Shown: positions 1 through 10,998 of the stretch, piece after piece
How positions within the stretch are numbered: position 1 is the first letter of the stretch
How the letters are laid out: the number at the start of each line of letters is the position of its first letter
Assembly (NCBI GenBank): GCA_963691655.1
Contig: OY829327.1
Coordinates: forward strand, 61,454,079-61,518,078
Direction: 5' to 3'
Origin: Toxonevra muliebris
Taxonomy: Eukaryota > Arthropoda > Insecta > Diptera > Pallopteridae
Length of the DNA: 64,000 bases
Made by a program: the position numbers and the translations under genes
The notes under the pieces: generated by a model
What the model was told of the DNA's origin: nothing
What the model saw: the letters and a program-made list of their open reading frames with translations, nothing else
Database searches by the model: none

Positions 1-618
1 TTGCCATAAACTAAATTTATTGTAATTTTTCCACACTCTCACTTGACGTACTTTGACTGAATATTTTTCAAAATTACTATTTTGAGTATTGCATGATCAG
101 AGATTTAATCGAGACTTCACATGACACCATGTTTATATTTATGTTCGTCAAACAAAGATCAATGAGAGTAGTGGAATCACTAGTTACACGAGTTGGAGCG
201 GCCACGAGCTGTTTCAAGCCATTATCTTCATACAAATTTTTCAATTGACGACTGTCAGTTGTTGAGGACATCATGTTAATGTTAAAATCACCATATATTA
301 TGGTGGATTTATTGTTTGAGAAACTGTTAAGCCATTGTTCAAAAGATTCGATCATTATCGTATCTTTTATCTATTCGGGCTTCGATTCGATCATTAGTTT
401 TTAATATTAATTTCTCGTTGACAAATATACACATACGAAAACTGTTGGTGTCCCATTTACACGAGTTTCGAATGACAGATACCAAGCAATTGGTTGATTT
501 ATTACGTTTACATTACTATATTTAAATTTTTTACTAACGAAAGTACAGACACCTCCAGTATGCTTCGAGTGAGATTCACAGTTTATAAAATCATATCCAT
601 TTAATTTCAGTGCCCTAT
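1..618 (-). pseudogene. Non-LTR retrotransposon endonuclease fragment (Jockey-like)
   Basis: Minus-strand translation gives pieces of an endonuclease/exonuclease/phosphatase (EEP) domain. GYDFINCESHSKHTGG lies near 560-605. Nearer the left edge are YGDFNINM, followed by PTRVTSDSTTLIDLCLTN at about 77-355. These are typical of the target-nicking endonuclease of non-LTR elements. The reading frame is broken between about 355 and 410, and the homology stops near 618. The copy runs off the left edge, so the RT part is not visible. It is a dead fragment. The family is inferred; Jockey/CR1-like is the best guess. Confidence 0.7.
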
Positions 619-1356
619 TTCACAAAATACAATTTACAATTACAAATTTGTGCTTGTGAATTACAATTACAAATGTGTAAAACCATTTTTCGTTTCATAA
701 GTTACTTGTACATTACAAGTGTAAAAAAATGACGCTTCACGAAATTTTCGTATGATTTGTAAATAACCAATTTTTTTATACAAATTTGTGACACTAATGT
801 ATGATAACATTTACCAATTAGCTTCTTTGATTAAGAGGTATTTCTACCCAAAAATATTCAAATTAATTATTTTTAAAACTCTTTTTTATATATATACATA
901 AAGAAAAGTAAAATCAAAGGGCATAGCCGGGTTTCCTTGTCAGAAATGCCCCCAAACCGAATCAAGTTTCGCATGGACCCTTTTGAAGCACTTGATTTAA
1001 GAATGATTTAGCTAAATTGTCAGACCATTATCTGCAATTTTTAATGAGTAATGGCGGATTTTGTAAATTTCGTTTTTCCCGTTTTTCAGCCTAAGTAGTC
1101 ATAGGAAAAATCTGAAAATATTCACAGAGATTTTTTGGTTTTGGAGACATATTTGGAATTTTTTCGCGAATTTTCTTATGCGAAACTCGCGATGAAAAAA
1201 ATGACATGTTTATTAATATTAATTGATACCGGGCCGAATCAGGAAGTAACTGTGGCCTTGACATGGTATCGGGCGCTGCCATGGTCGACCTTTCCCGCTA
1301 AAATTTCGTGGCAGGGACGCTTTCATCCTCGGATGTGAGCTAACGGCCGAATCCGA
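619..1356. other. AT-rich stretch without recognisable gene
   Basis: It contains short imperfect repeats of AATTACAATTACAAAT at about 625-675 and a TATATATATA run near 888. From about 1090 GC content rises towards the retrotransposon fragment that follows. The small ORFs here look like chance. Confidence 0.4.
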
Positions 1357-2221
1357 GGCGTTAAAACTACAAGATTGTAGCTACACCGCCAACGAAGAAC
1401 AAAGAGCATAGACACTTCTGAGAACACACTTTCCCGGAGCAATCGCTACGGGTGAATGGATACTCCCAGAAGGACATAGAACAAATCTAGGAGACTGGAA
1501 GATAGCGTCGAGAATTTGCTCAGTAGCCCGGTTATCATTTGCTATTAGCACATTCCAGCCATATAAGTCGCCAGGTGCAGATGACATTATACCTGCCCTC
1601 CTGCAGAAAGGGAAAGAGGCTGTTCTGTCGCACCTTTCAAAAATAACAAGCCTAGCTACGGGGTCATCCCAAAAAGCTGGGGAAGAGCGCTAGTGGCATT
1701 CATACCCAAGATAGGTAAGAAGGATTACACTTCACCTAAATCATTTAGGCCTATCAGCCTAATCTCCATCGTTCTTAAAACAATTTAGAAAGTGATTGAC
1801 ATGCATATAAGAGCAAATGCGCTGGAAAGGATGCTTCTGCATCCTGGTCAACATGTATACAGAGCAGGCAGATCCACGGAGACTTCCCTATATCAGTTGA
1901 CTAATTATATTCGTGGCGCTCTTGAAAACAAAGAAACAGCAATATGCGTTTTCCTGGACATCGAAGGAGCTTTCTACAATATCCCCCATGAGGCTATTAA
2001 GAGAGCTCTGGAGATGAAAAGGGTTGAACCAACGTTGTCCCACTGGATTAGCGCAATGCTAAGGACGAGGACAGAGAGACCAACTAAAGGGTGTCCACAA
2101 GGAGGGGTTATATCCCCACTATTTTGGAGTCTAGTGGTTGACGAACTTTTCTCTACGCCAACGGATAATGGCATAACCTGCCAAGGCTATGCCGATGACA
2201 TTTTCATTATGGCTAAAGGCA
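1357..2221 (+). pseudogene. LOA-type non-LTR retrotransposon, partial reverse transcriptase
   Basis: The order of motifs is that of a non-LTR ORF2. LLRTHFPGA comes first (about 1415), then FQPYKSPGADDIIPALLQ (about 1556-1608). The RT follows in another frame: FLDIEGAFYNIPH (motif A, about 1950), TKGCPQGGVISPLFW (motif B) and GYADD (motif C, about 2187). The catalytic aspartates of motifs A and C are present. There is an in-frame stop near 1408 and frame changes between 1650 and 1790. The copy lacks the N-terminal endonuclease and everything after MAKG following GYADD. It ends abruptly at 2221, where a scrap of GCN1 coding sequence begins. RT loops of this form are typical of LOA/I-group elements in flies. 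Confidence 0.85.
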
Positions 2222-2250
2222 TTGAGAGGCATTTGCAAAGTTATTGGCAC
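2222..2250 (+). repeat. 29-nt exact copy of GCN1 exon 3 sequence
   Basis: These 29 bases are identical to 3427-3455 inside GCN1 exon 3 (LRGICKVIGT region). The match starts and ends sharply; the flanking bases differ on both sides. It sits exactly where the retrotransposon RT homology ends, so it looks like filler DNA copied from the nearby gene during a break repair or template switch. Mechanism is inference. Confidence 0.85.
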
Positions 2251-2335
2251 ATGATATTTGCCACGGTTTCTTCCAACGCGAAAGGCTTTTTTGGAAGAGA
2301 AAAATCCTCCACCAGTGGCGTGCGACTCACGTTTC

Positions 2336-2623
2336 TTATGAACAAGATTTTTCTTTACCTTTCCTTTTAAATCGATCCAAACCTATATATACACATTTTA
2401 CATTACTTTCATCGAAGTATTCGATTATATTTTTTCTTACCTTTTGCCAACCATCGCCGTCGCGCATTGGTGGACCCAAGCCATTTAGCTTCACAGCTAG
2501 CGAATTGCATTCTAGCTTTACATACACTTTTGATAAGCCTTTATTGAAGCTTCTTGCAAATGATACATTCCTTCCCATATGCTCCACTAAAGCTTCAAAT
2601 TGAGATAAATTTCTAATTTTCAT
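2336..2623 (-). pseudogene. Myb/SANT-like (zeste-type) DNA-binding domain fragment
   Basis: The 95-codon minus-strand frame reads LSQFEALVEHMGRNVSFA, then a short garbled stretch, then LAVKLNGLGPPMRDGDGW and QKV. This is the pattern of the zeste/Myb-SANT-like DNA-binding domain found in many fly proteins and in the accessory protein of PIF/Harbinger transposons. The W-x(2)-LxxKLN core appears mutated (VYVKLECNS replaces the expected tryptophan-containing turn). The third helix runs into unrelated sequence after QKV. It is most likely a relic of a transposon-derived gene. A matching C-terminal half is seen on the other side of GCN1 at 38733-38900. Confidence 0.55.
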
Positions 2624-3166
2624 TGTTTTTACTTCAGTTTTTTTTCTTTTGTTTTAATTTTTCTTCACTTTTTATTTGATTTTTTTTACTGTCAACTACA
2701 AAAATGAGCTCGACGAAAAATTGCTTATTCTCTCGATGCTCGACTGTCACATTGACGTTTGGGTTTCGATAATTGTAATAGATTGCTCGATGTGTGTCAA
2801 TGCACTTTGAACGCGAGTAATGGAATTTGGGTTTAACTTCGACCAAGTTGCGCAACTAAGTTGTGAGTATGTGCCCTACTTTAGCTTTTTGTCCACTTTT
2901 TCTCGTATCTGTTCAATTGCTGCATCCAAAAATGGATCTTAGGAATTTTCTTTGAGGAAATAAGGAATATGATGCAAAAATATATTTTAAAGTAAATTAT
3001 AAATTTCACCAAAGACCAGTAATATTTATTTATTAATATTTGTATTGAGCATTTATAAAGAACAGTTGTCTAAATATTGTATCAATTTAAGGTTTGTACT
3101 AATTTTTGCAACAGTGCGATAAAGGCATAATTGATATATAATTGTGACGGTGGTGTAGAGTAAAAA
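2624..3166. promoter_or_regulatory. GCN1 upstream region and presumed 5' UTR
   Basis: This is the 540 bp before the GCN1 start codon. It holds no ORF of note, and I see no clear TATA box or motif that fixes the transcription start. A fly-type promoter must lie here or further left if the first coding exon is also the first transcribed exon. The direct upstream neighbour is a transposon relic, so the promoter space is short. Confidence 0.3.
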
Positions 3167-3181
3167 ATGGCAGAAACTGAG
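3167..3181 (+). CDS. Gcn1: GCN1 coding exon 1 (start codon, 5 residues)
   Basis: ATG GCA GAA ACT GAG encodes MAETE and is followed directly by a GTTAAG donor. The start context is AAAAAATGG. Joining to exon 2 at phase 0 gives MAETELSKALRDLPNRV, the expected N-terminus of insect GCN1 proteins. Intron 1 (3182-3243) is 62 bp and ends TTTAG, a normal small fly intron. The exon is far too short to find by ORF length; it is supported only by the splice signals and the frame. Confidence 0.85.
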
Positions 3182-3243
3182 GTTAAGTTTAATGAGTTTA
3201 ATAATATATCTTAAAATATAAACTATTTTATTTTATTATTTAG

Positions 3244-3346
3244 TTATCTAAAGCACTTCGTGATCTACCGAACCGTGTTCTCAACACTCCAATTGAGGAA
3301 AGGTATGCGCTGTTTAAAAATGTTTCAGCGGTTCTAGAAAACCCCG
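3244..3346 (+). CDS. Gcn1: GCN1 coding exon 2
   Basis: This 103-bp exon lies between a TTTAG acceptor and a GTGAGT donor and encodes LSKALRDLPNRVLNTPIEER and a following segment up to NP. It ends in phase 1; the split glycine codon is completed by exon 3. Intron 2 (3347-3409) is 63 bp and ends TTCTAG. The segment is the start of the N-terminal HEAT-like helices of GCN1. Confidence 0.88.
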
Positions 3347-3409
3347 GTGAGTTAATTAATGTGTGTATGGTGTGAAAACAATTTCATATACATATATTTG
3401 AAATTCTAG

Positions 3410-4380
3410 GAATAAATGCGACAATTTTGAGAGGCATTTGCAAAGTTATTGGCACCACGTTAACTAAATACAAAGATCATACCTCTCAATTACTCGTAAG
3501 GAATTTGATAGTCGATCTTCTTAAGTATCACAATGACGTGGCTACCGAACAGCTTAACGGCGTGTTTAAAGTTATTGCGTGCAAGGAACTGCAGAATGCT
3601 CCTCCCCAAAAAGCAGCAAAAGCAGCAGTCATTGCTTTGGGTTGGACTACTTTGGTTATGAGGAATGCTAATAAAGATTCGAACGTTTTTAAAACAGAAA
3701 TGCCACGACTAATTGAATACCAAGCCATTTTGTACCAGACTACCTTGTTAGCATCAAATACTCGAATAACAGAAATGTCCGAAAAAATACTTTTTGAGCT
3801 CTGGCAAGATTCTATTTTCCCCGATGAGTGTTTTTCAGTGATGATTGAAAAGGAATCTTCCAGTAGCGTCATTATTTTTCTAATGTTGCTCGTTCGCTTT
3901 GAACAGTGCAATTATAAAGAAGAAACGAATATTCTTGATGTCCACAAATATAAACTTATTGATCACTTCGTAAAAGGAATTATAACAACGAAAATAAAAC
4001 CTCACTATAATTTTATTCTTGGCTGTCGCCCACTTCTCAGAACTATATCACAATCTGAATTCGAAGCAACGATTTATCCACCTCTACAAAGGGCTATGTT
4101 GCGTAGCCCTGAAATTATTTTGCAAGCAGTTGGATTAATTGTACAGGAGATTAATTTGGATTTCAGCCCGTATGCTTCACAATTGGGAAAGGTCTTGTTA
4201 CAAAATTTATATTCCAAAGATGAACTGGCTCGAAATGAATCCGTGGAGTCAATAAAGCAACTATCACTTAAGTGTTCGAAAGTGGAAACAGTGGAATCAT
4301 TGCTTAAAAGTATTTTTGCTATTCTTAACGGAATCGATGGCAAAATCACTGTAGCGGAATACCGTATGAATTTGATGCAG
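3410..4380 (+). CDS. Gcn1: GCN1 coding exon 3
   Basis: This 971-bp exon continues the frame with GINATILRGICKVIGTTLTK and encodes about 323 residues of the N-terminal HEAT-repeat solenoid, which in yeast and mammals contacts the ribosome and GCN20/ABCF3. It ends at a GTAAGA donor in phase 0. Exon 4 continues the same frame 27 kb away with GAGNLSFNSIHQKEL, matching the order in the human protein with no residues missing. No internal stop is seen. Bases 3427-3455 are duplicated at 2222-2250. Confidence 0.93.
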
Positions 4381-4470
4381 GTAAGATAACTTTAAAAATA
4401 AAAAGTAGCAAAGAAGGGCAAGAGATAGGTATATAAATGTATATAAATACTCTACAATATTATTAAATAC

Positions 4471-4530
4471 TAGCTGAGCTTCGCTGTCCAGTCCTGGCAA
4501 AGTAGGAGTAATACGAAAATTACAGCCAAT
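4471..4530 (-). mobile_element. Helitron 3' end fragment
   Basis: ACTAGCTGAGCTTCGCTGTC and the following GGCAAAGTAGGAGTAATACG match, with a few changes, the reverse complement of the 3' ends of the two Helitrons at 17.5 and 28.7 kb. The hairpin arm is mutated. This is a third, inverted, fragmentary copy or a related family. Confidence 0.6.
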
Positions 4531-6271
4531 TTATCCAAATTAAAATATTTTATTTTGAATGTTGTTTGAAATTTTTTTGTAAAGTGAAAGCCTTAAAAAA
4601 TCGAAAATTTTTTTAAAAAAGTGAAGTGAATTTTTTTGGTTTTATGTGCCAAAAAGGCAATTATCATTGCAATTAAAAAAAGAGAAGTATCCTATAGATA
4701 TCTTATGCACATCAGCACATCTAGTGGTTTTTGAGCCAAATCTGAACTTACAATTTTCATACAACCAATTTTATATATTAGTATAGATATAGATAATACT
4801 CGTAGCACTTGTAAAATCAATAGATCTGATATGAAAATCTCAATCATAACCCTACGATGGGCATCTCCGTGGAAGGCGGTAACATAACCTGCTGAGTCTA
4901 AATAGGCCCACATGAATAAAACTATAGTTATGGCCTATTACAGCATGTTATTGCACTGGCAGCTGTGCTATTGGTATCGTACATGGTCTCCTACATTTGG
5001 TAAATGTTTCTATATGCAGTTAGGGCTTCGAAAATGTTTTTTATACAGTAATTAATTAAATTGAGCTAATAAAGGAGCATTTTTGGGAATTGGTATTTAG
5101 AAAAATCATAATTTATTGTCGAAATTTCGGTACTTCCAAGACCTTTTTGGAACCTGAAGGTGTTATCTGATTTCAAAAATTTGTTTGCACTTTTGTTCTT
5201 CTATATGTGTACAAACTTAACTATGCTTGACGCCATTTTTGGCTATTTTTCGTGTCCAAGAATGCCTCCTTATTTGCTCAATTGCCTCAATAAAGAAAAT
5301 TTTTTTTTATGTATGTGAAAATAAAAAAATAATTTAAATAAAAAAAATTTTTAATATACCACGTTTTCAAAACGGACTAAAAAGTATAAAATAATTTCTT
5401 GCCCCATACTTATTTATAACACCATACAGATTCATGACCCCATACAGATTGTCTTGAAAATATGTAATTATGAATTTTAGTAGGTCCGAAAATATTTGCA
5501 TTATTTAAAACGAAAAGCGTGGGACGCTTATGGATAGGGGTAAAATAGTTCACTTAAGTCAATGTTGAATGTTATTTGCCAAAAGAAATGTTAAATATTT
5601 GTTTTATCAAACACCTCCAACCCATCCATTCAAACATTTTGTCCGCTGGATGTGCCGACAACCGTCGCTGTCAAACCATCGGTATTGCACCTCGTTGCAG
5701 GTTTCTACGATTTGTTGTTTCGATTCCAGCAAAAACGAAAAGAAAAAGTTCGTTATTGTTTGTTTTTGTTTTCTGCTTATATCTTCTCTCTCATTTGTCT
5801 TTGAATTTGTGTATGTATACACATATCCATATATTCTACTCCCGCTAAAGCAATGAATTTTACAACGATGAATGCAATGCTTTGATCAATGAAAAAAATT
5901 GAAAAACTTCCGATGCTAATATTTTAAATATTATATTTATATATATTTTAGATACTTCATATTGCATTGTCTTCCGTACTTGTCGAGACCGGATGTTTCA
6001 TGTTGCTCACATGTTTTTTTTAGAGTTACAAAATTGGTTAACGGTCTGAGAAATCAGACCAGTTTTTTTGCTTTCTGGAGTAGTCTGAAGTACAGTCTGA
6101 AACCGACAACTGCTAAGTTCGACAAGCTCTATTTTTTTGAATAAAATAATTGAATTTTAAATGTGCTTTGAGCAATAATTAAAAAATAAAAAACTTAAAG
6201 AATAAAAACATGTTTAAATAAAGAACTAAAAATAATACTTGTTTAAAACCAAGTGTTAAACAAAACTCAGA
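4531..6271. other. Unassigned AT-rich intronic sequence
   Basis: No protein homology was recognised. The richer patch at 5570-5720 has overlapping open frames on both strands but none resembles a known family. A perfect short hairpin, GGTCTGAGAAATCAGACC, lies at 6043-6060, followed by two partial echoes (AGTCTGAA). Probably old degraded repeats. Confidence 0.35.
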
Positions 6272-6563
6272 GGTGCTATTCTGGAACTTTCTTAGCGACC
6301 GACAATCGCTATCGCAATTTGCGATATTATCGCTTGCACCAACGATGTACTGATTCTGTAACTCTGTGTTAGCGACAATTTTCGCTAAAAATTCTTAACT
6401 ACAATTATCGCTAAGAAAAGTGAAAAAAGTGGCAACGTTGGCAAATGACATTTCTATTATTGTTTTTTTTTTATTTATTAATTTAAAATTTTTAACGTTG
6501 GGTTACACCTAAAAATATTTAAATTTAGATTAAAAATATAAAAATAGTTATATCCATGGTGAT

Positions 6564-7400
6564 TTAAATATGCTTCTTCGTAATCGTATGGTCCCGAATA
6601 GCAACACAGCAACAGTCAATTGAACAGATGGCATATTCGAAAGAACTGCGCGTTGGTATACATTTAGTTTTGGCAGCATGTCGCTCTACTGCAGTCATGG
6701 GGCTACGAACATACTCCCGGATCATATTTTTGTTGATTGCGTCTGTTACCCCATGGATGCTTCGACATATTATCGGCTGACTTATCGAAATGCCCCACTG
6801 CTTACCCACTTACCGCTGGTAGCATCCAGTAGAAGTGTAAAGCAGCAAACACCTACAGATTTTTTATTGGTTCGATCTCCATACAACATCTTATTATATA
6901 AAATCGTATATTTGATGTATATGATGCTGTTACGCCTAAACAGAAAGTATTAAAACCATATTCACATCATATGTTTATTTATTGTTAAGGTTGGTTTATC
7001 TCTTTGTTGGACTCACTAGGTGGCGCTGACGTCGAGATATTTCGATAAATTGTATTTATGGTCCGATTTAGCTCATATTTGGAATATATGTTAGCTAAAT
7101 AGAAAAAAACCGTTTTTTTTTCATTAACCCGAACGAAATCCTAATCATGTGCCCATATGGACACGTTAGGATTGGGAGAATTTGGATTAAAAACAAATTA
7201 CATAAATTGGGCACAACAAAGTTTGGCATGCCAGCTAGTTTTTTACAAATTTTTACTCGCTTTTCCGCAAATTATGCAGTAATTCGGTGTCCTTTTAGTT
7301 CCTCCCTGATAATAACAGTTTGTACAAGGTCGACAATAATGCGGTACAACATTTTAAACTCCTCGTCATCCAAATGGAAAGGGTCATCAACAAGACGTTA
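6564..7400 (-). pseudogene. PIF/Harbinger DDE transposase relic
   Basis: Read from right to left, DDPFHLDDEEFKMLYRIIVD at about 7330-7390 matches the N-terminal part of Harbinger nucleases. ISISQPIICRSIHGVTDAIN and then FEYAICSIDCCCVAI at 6600-6770 match the helix-turn-helix and the first catalytic segment (usual form GxIDCTHVAI, first D present). The middle (about 6810-7250) carries stops and a deletion, and the second D and E segments are missing. It is therefore a dead gene. In live Harbingers this DDE nuclease works with a separate Myb/SANT-like protein; fragments of that type lie at 2336-2623 and 38733-38900, though no physical link is shown. Confidence 0.7.
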
Positions 7401-7676
7401 ATTTGCCCGATCTACCACAACGTTGTCATTTTCTCTTATGATTAAGGAAAAATAAACATTTTTAATGAAATTTGCTTGTTTCTTAATTTATTAAGCAAAT
7501 ATTTCACAAAATCGCTTCTAATTTTCAATACAAATGTGTTTCGATTATTGTCGCAAAGTTTAACGACACCAAATTTTTCAATGCAAAGTTAAAGACAATT
7601 GTCGTAAACGAAATGTCGAACTTTTGCGACAAATATCGTTAAAAATTTGTTACAGAATCGCAGTATCGTTAATATT

Positions 7677-8096
7677 AGCTGCGTTTTATTCGCCACTTGT
7701 TTCTAGTTATATATAACTAGCAGCGATAATTGTATGGGAAAACAACAACAACGGGGCAGAGATAACACGTATAATTATAGCTGTTATGTATACTTAGCAA
7801 GTTGTTTAACTACATCAAATTCTATTGTGAACTGCCAGTTTGGCAAAAACAGAAAAGGAAAATATTTGAAATGTCTGGGGGTGAAAATAAGTTAAAATCA
7901 TCGCTAAATATTCTTATAAAAAGTAAAAACTAAAAACAATGCCTGCGATTGACCGCAATAACTGAGAACAATTAAAATGTTTCAGCTCTAGCTGCTGAGC
8001 AGTTTTATTGTGAATAACATTATAACGGAAAAGAGACTTAACAACTTAGTCGTTTTATTCGCACATGTTGAACTGACTGGCCAATAAAACACAGCT
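7677..8096. mobile_element. MITE with ATT target duplication, nested in Harbinger relic
   Basis: The ends AGCTGCGTTTTATTCGCCA (7677) and, reversed, AGCTGTGTTTTATTGGCCA (ending 8096) match at 17 of 19 positions. ATT flanks both sides (7674-7676 and 8097-8099). The 420-bp body encodes nothing and includes an 18-bp perfect palindrome, CTAGTTATATATAACTAG, at 7703-7720. A 3-bp duplication fits Harbinger-mobilised MITEs. Confidence 0.65.
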
Positions 8097-8157
8097 ATTG
8101 TCGTTAACTTTACTTAGCGATCCGAAAATTGTCAATAACGAGTTTACAGAATCGCAC

Positions 8158-8728
8158 CCCTGGGAACGAAAATAAACCGTACGTTTCACGAATCGTTCTC
8201 TCAATGAGTATACATGAACACAAACGATACATAAAATCTTTCAATGCTACAGAACGCAAACTGTATGAATTGTGCATTCGCTTATAATACGAAATCAAAC
8301 CAAAACAAAAAAAAAAAAAAAAAAAAAAAAAACGTTTCGTTTAGTGATCACCAACACACATACAGAAAATGTTTAAGTATATAGTACATACTTTTGAATC
8401 GTTTTAGAGGAACGATTCGGTTAGTGATCACTGGTATACATACATACAATGAATAAATATTTTGAGCTGTTTCAATTTTGTATAAGTAATAATAACTAAA
8501 ATAAAAATATTCTGATATAAAATTAATGTATGTACCGTACTCGATATCAAAAGTGATCATTAAACGAATAGCACAAACTTGAATAGCACAAACTTTACCA
8601 TCCTCAGGGAGTCTGTTTATTATAAAATATAATAAAATAAAAAACAAATGAACATATAAACAAAATGATAAATTATAAACAAAACCATATATACAAGTTA
8701 ACAACAATCTTACATTATTTTTTCACTA
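8158..8728. other. AT-rich stretch with A26 run and short direct repeat
   Basis: A run of 26 A lies at 8307-8332, possibly the tail of a vanished retroelement. Two loose copies of a unit containing TTAGTGATCAC follow at about 8340 and 8422. No coding homology. Confidence 0.4.
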
Positions 8729-10560
8729 ATATACTTATTAGCTACGTCTAATAACTGCTGCGTACGCCTGATGTGTGTTATTTAAATCGTCTTTATGGTT
8801 TATAGCTGTGTCAGTGTTTTGCTGTATTCTAAGTGTTTCGAGTGTCATTGTGTTTTTGTATTTACGTTCTATGTCTAATATTTTTGCGTTGGTAAAATCT
8901 GCTGAGTGTCGTTTTCCGTTAAATGTTGCGCTAGCGCTGTTGTCTTTTTGTTTCTCGCGCCTGCTATGTGTTCAGCTATTCGTGTGCTGAAAGCTCTTTT
9001 TGTTGTCCCTACGTATGTTTTGTTGCAAATTTCTCCTTCTCTCCCTTTGCATGTTATTTCATAGACAACGTTACTTTGTTGTCAAACAACGTTACTTGTT
9101 GTGTTTTGTCTATTTTCTCTTTTGTATTCGTGAAATATTCTGTTAGGCTGCTGTGTGGTTTGTGAGCGTATAATATTTGTTTGTGTTTTATGTTGGTCAA
9201 TATTTTGCTGTATTTATTGTCGTTGGTTTGTTTTGATTTGTTTTGGTTAATTGAAGTTTTAAGTTTTGTCGTTGTTCTTTGTATTAGTTTTTCTATTAGA
9301 TGTTTTGGGTAGCCGTTTTTTGTTAGTAGATTCATTATTTTTATGCAGTTCTGTGGTTTGAAATCGTCGTCTATGATGATATATATTTTATGTATGATAA
9401 CTGTTGCTGTGTTTATTTTTTGTTTCATCGGTTGATTCGAGTTGAAATTTATTATTCGACCTGATGAAGTGCTTTTCGTGTACCTGTTGCATTTAATGTG
9501 TTGGTTGGTTCTGTGTAGTTCTGCGTCAAGATGTGGGATTTTGTTGTTTTGTTCTATTTCTACTGTAAATTGTATTCGTTTGTGCTGTTTGTTCAATGTG
9601 TTAAGTATTGCGTCTAGATCTTGTCATTTTACTATCGCTTATATGTCGTCTACGTATTTTGAAATTTGTTTTATTTATATGGATTTTTGTTTCAGTTCGT
9701 TGATTGTATCGTCTAGAAGTTTGTCAAGTATTATATCCGCGATAGTTGGTGACAGTGGATTGCCCATTGGCATCGCGTAGATCTGGCTGTATGTTGTGTT
9801 GTTGAATGTAAAGTAGTTGTTGTCCGTTATGTAGAAGTCCAGAATGTTTTTGAATAATCGCTTTGGTATCATTGTGTGTGGTTCTATGTCATCCCACTTG
9901 TCCATGATGATTTTAATGGCCAATTGGATCGGTATGTTTGTAAATAGTGATACCACATCGAATGATACCACTATTTCGCCATCTGTTATTGTTGTTGTCA
10001 TTAATTTTTCTTTTAGTCTTATTGCGTTTTGTATGTTATATCGTTCAGAAATTATATTTTTCAGAATTTGTCCTGTATGTTTGGCCAATTTGTAGCAGGG
10101 TACTGTGGTGGAAGATGCGATTGGCCTGAGTGGGGTGTCCTCCTTATGAATTTTTTGGACTCCATAGAGTCTGGGTGCATTTGCGGCTGAGCAGTGGATC
10201 TTTTCTCATTGTCTTGTATGTGTTTTTATCGTCTGGTAGTTTCTGCATTTTTTATTATTCCTTATGTTCTAATATCACAGTTTTGTTGCCTTTTTCCGCT
10301 TGTGTCACTATAATTGTATCTTTGTGTTCATAGAGTAGTTGTTTTGTGTCCTCTGCAATTTTTAATATTAGTTTTTCTTATGTGTTGTTTGTAAATTGGT
10401 TCTTGAAGCTGTTTACTTTTGTAGCTAGATCACATCTAGCTAGATCTCTCGCTTTTACATCATCAATATTTTGAATGCCTTGCTCCAGGTCGGTGATGAA
10501 GTGTAGGGGGATAAAGTTATCTTGGTCACCGGTAAAGCAAATTTAGGTCCTAGTGAAAGG
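8729..10560 (-). mobile_element. Penelope-like retroelement, RT plus GIY-YIG endonuclease, defective
   Basis: The minus strand carries, in order, an N-terminal segment with FTGDQDNFIPLHFITDLEQG and TQAEKGNKTVILEHK, a conserved RT (VSFDVVSLFTNIPIQLAIK, then AMPMGNPLSPTIADIIL), KYVDD near 9650, and a C-terminal GIY-YIG-type endonuclease with VVYEITCKG and TYVGTTKRAFSTRIAEH at about 8920-9060. That RT plus GIY-YIG order is diagnostic of endonuclease-bearing Penelope-like elements. Several frameshifts separate the pieces; one lies at 9060-9105 beside a short tandem duplication of AACAACGTTACTTTGTTG-like sequence. The 5' end is truncated near 10560. The YVDD and FDVVSLFTNIP active-site aspartates remain. 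Dead copy. Confidence 0.92.
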
Positions 10561-10998
10561 AGCCATGCTATTTCACATGGAATAGGCTATTTAATAAAAT
10601 AAAATTTTATGGAAATATTTTCTTAAGTATATTTTAGCGATTATTGTAAATGTAATGGGGCTTCATTACGGCTTAAATGTAATATTTTTTTTATTAATAT
10701 TTTTTAAAAAATTTTTTTTTAGAGAAATAGGGATTTCACGTAAATATAAAGCTTTGGTATTAGCATATATAACTCCATTATTTCTTAAGTTGACTTAGGC
10801 TGTTATTGCGTGTGACCACAGATATTATTGTCCAGTATTGTATACTAGATTATGTTAATTGATGTCATAGCTGTTATAACGTCTATGATAATGCAATAGT
10901 TTCGCATCGTGAAACAATTGCTCGCTGTTATTTAGAGTTTTTAAGTACAAAGGTGATAAGTACCTTTCGTTGAGAGGTAAAAATATTCCATTTTGTTT
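10561..10998. other. AT-rich intronic spacer
   Basis: No coding or repeat homology recognised apart from poly-T tracts. It lies between the truncated Penelope end and the next MITE. Confidence 0.4.

Larger units (their letters stand above)
6272..8157 (-). mobile_element. PIF/Harbinger transposon relic, two layers of terminal repeats
   Basis: The outer inverted ends are GGTGCTATTCTGGAACTT at 6272 and, reversed, GGTGCGATTCTGTAAACTCG ending at 8157. A second, inner pair begins GATTCTGTAACTCTG near 6352 and, reversed, GATTCTGTAACAAATT near 7669. Between the inner ends lie minus-strand pieces of a Harbinger transposase. The arrangement suggests one element inserted into, or rearranged within, a related one. 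I cannot see a convincing target duplication at the outer ends. Confidence 0.6.

Noticed and set aside
5569..5856. Three overlapping open frames on both strands near 5.6-5.85 kb
   Set aside because: None resembles a protein family, the frames overlap each other, and the sequence turns low-complexity after 5720.
8775..10333. Plus-strand ORFs across the Penelope-like element
   Set aside because: Valine/leucine/serine-rich shadows of the minus-strand RT and endonuclease.
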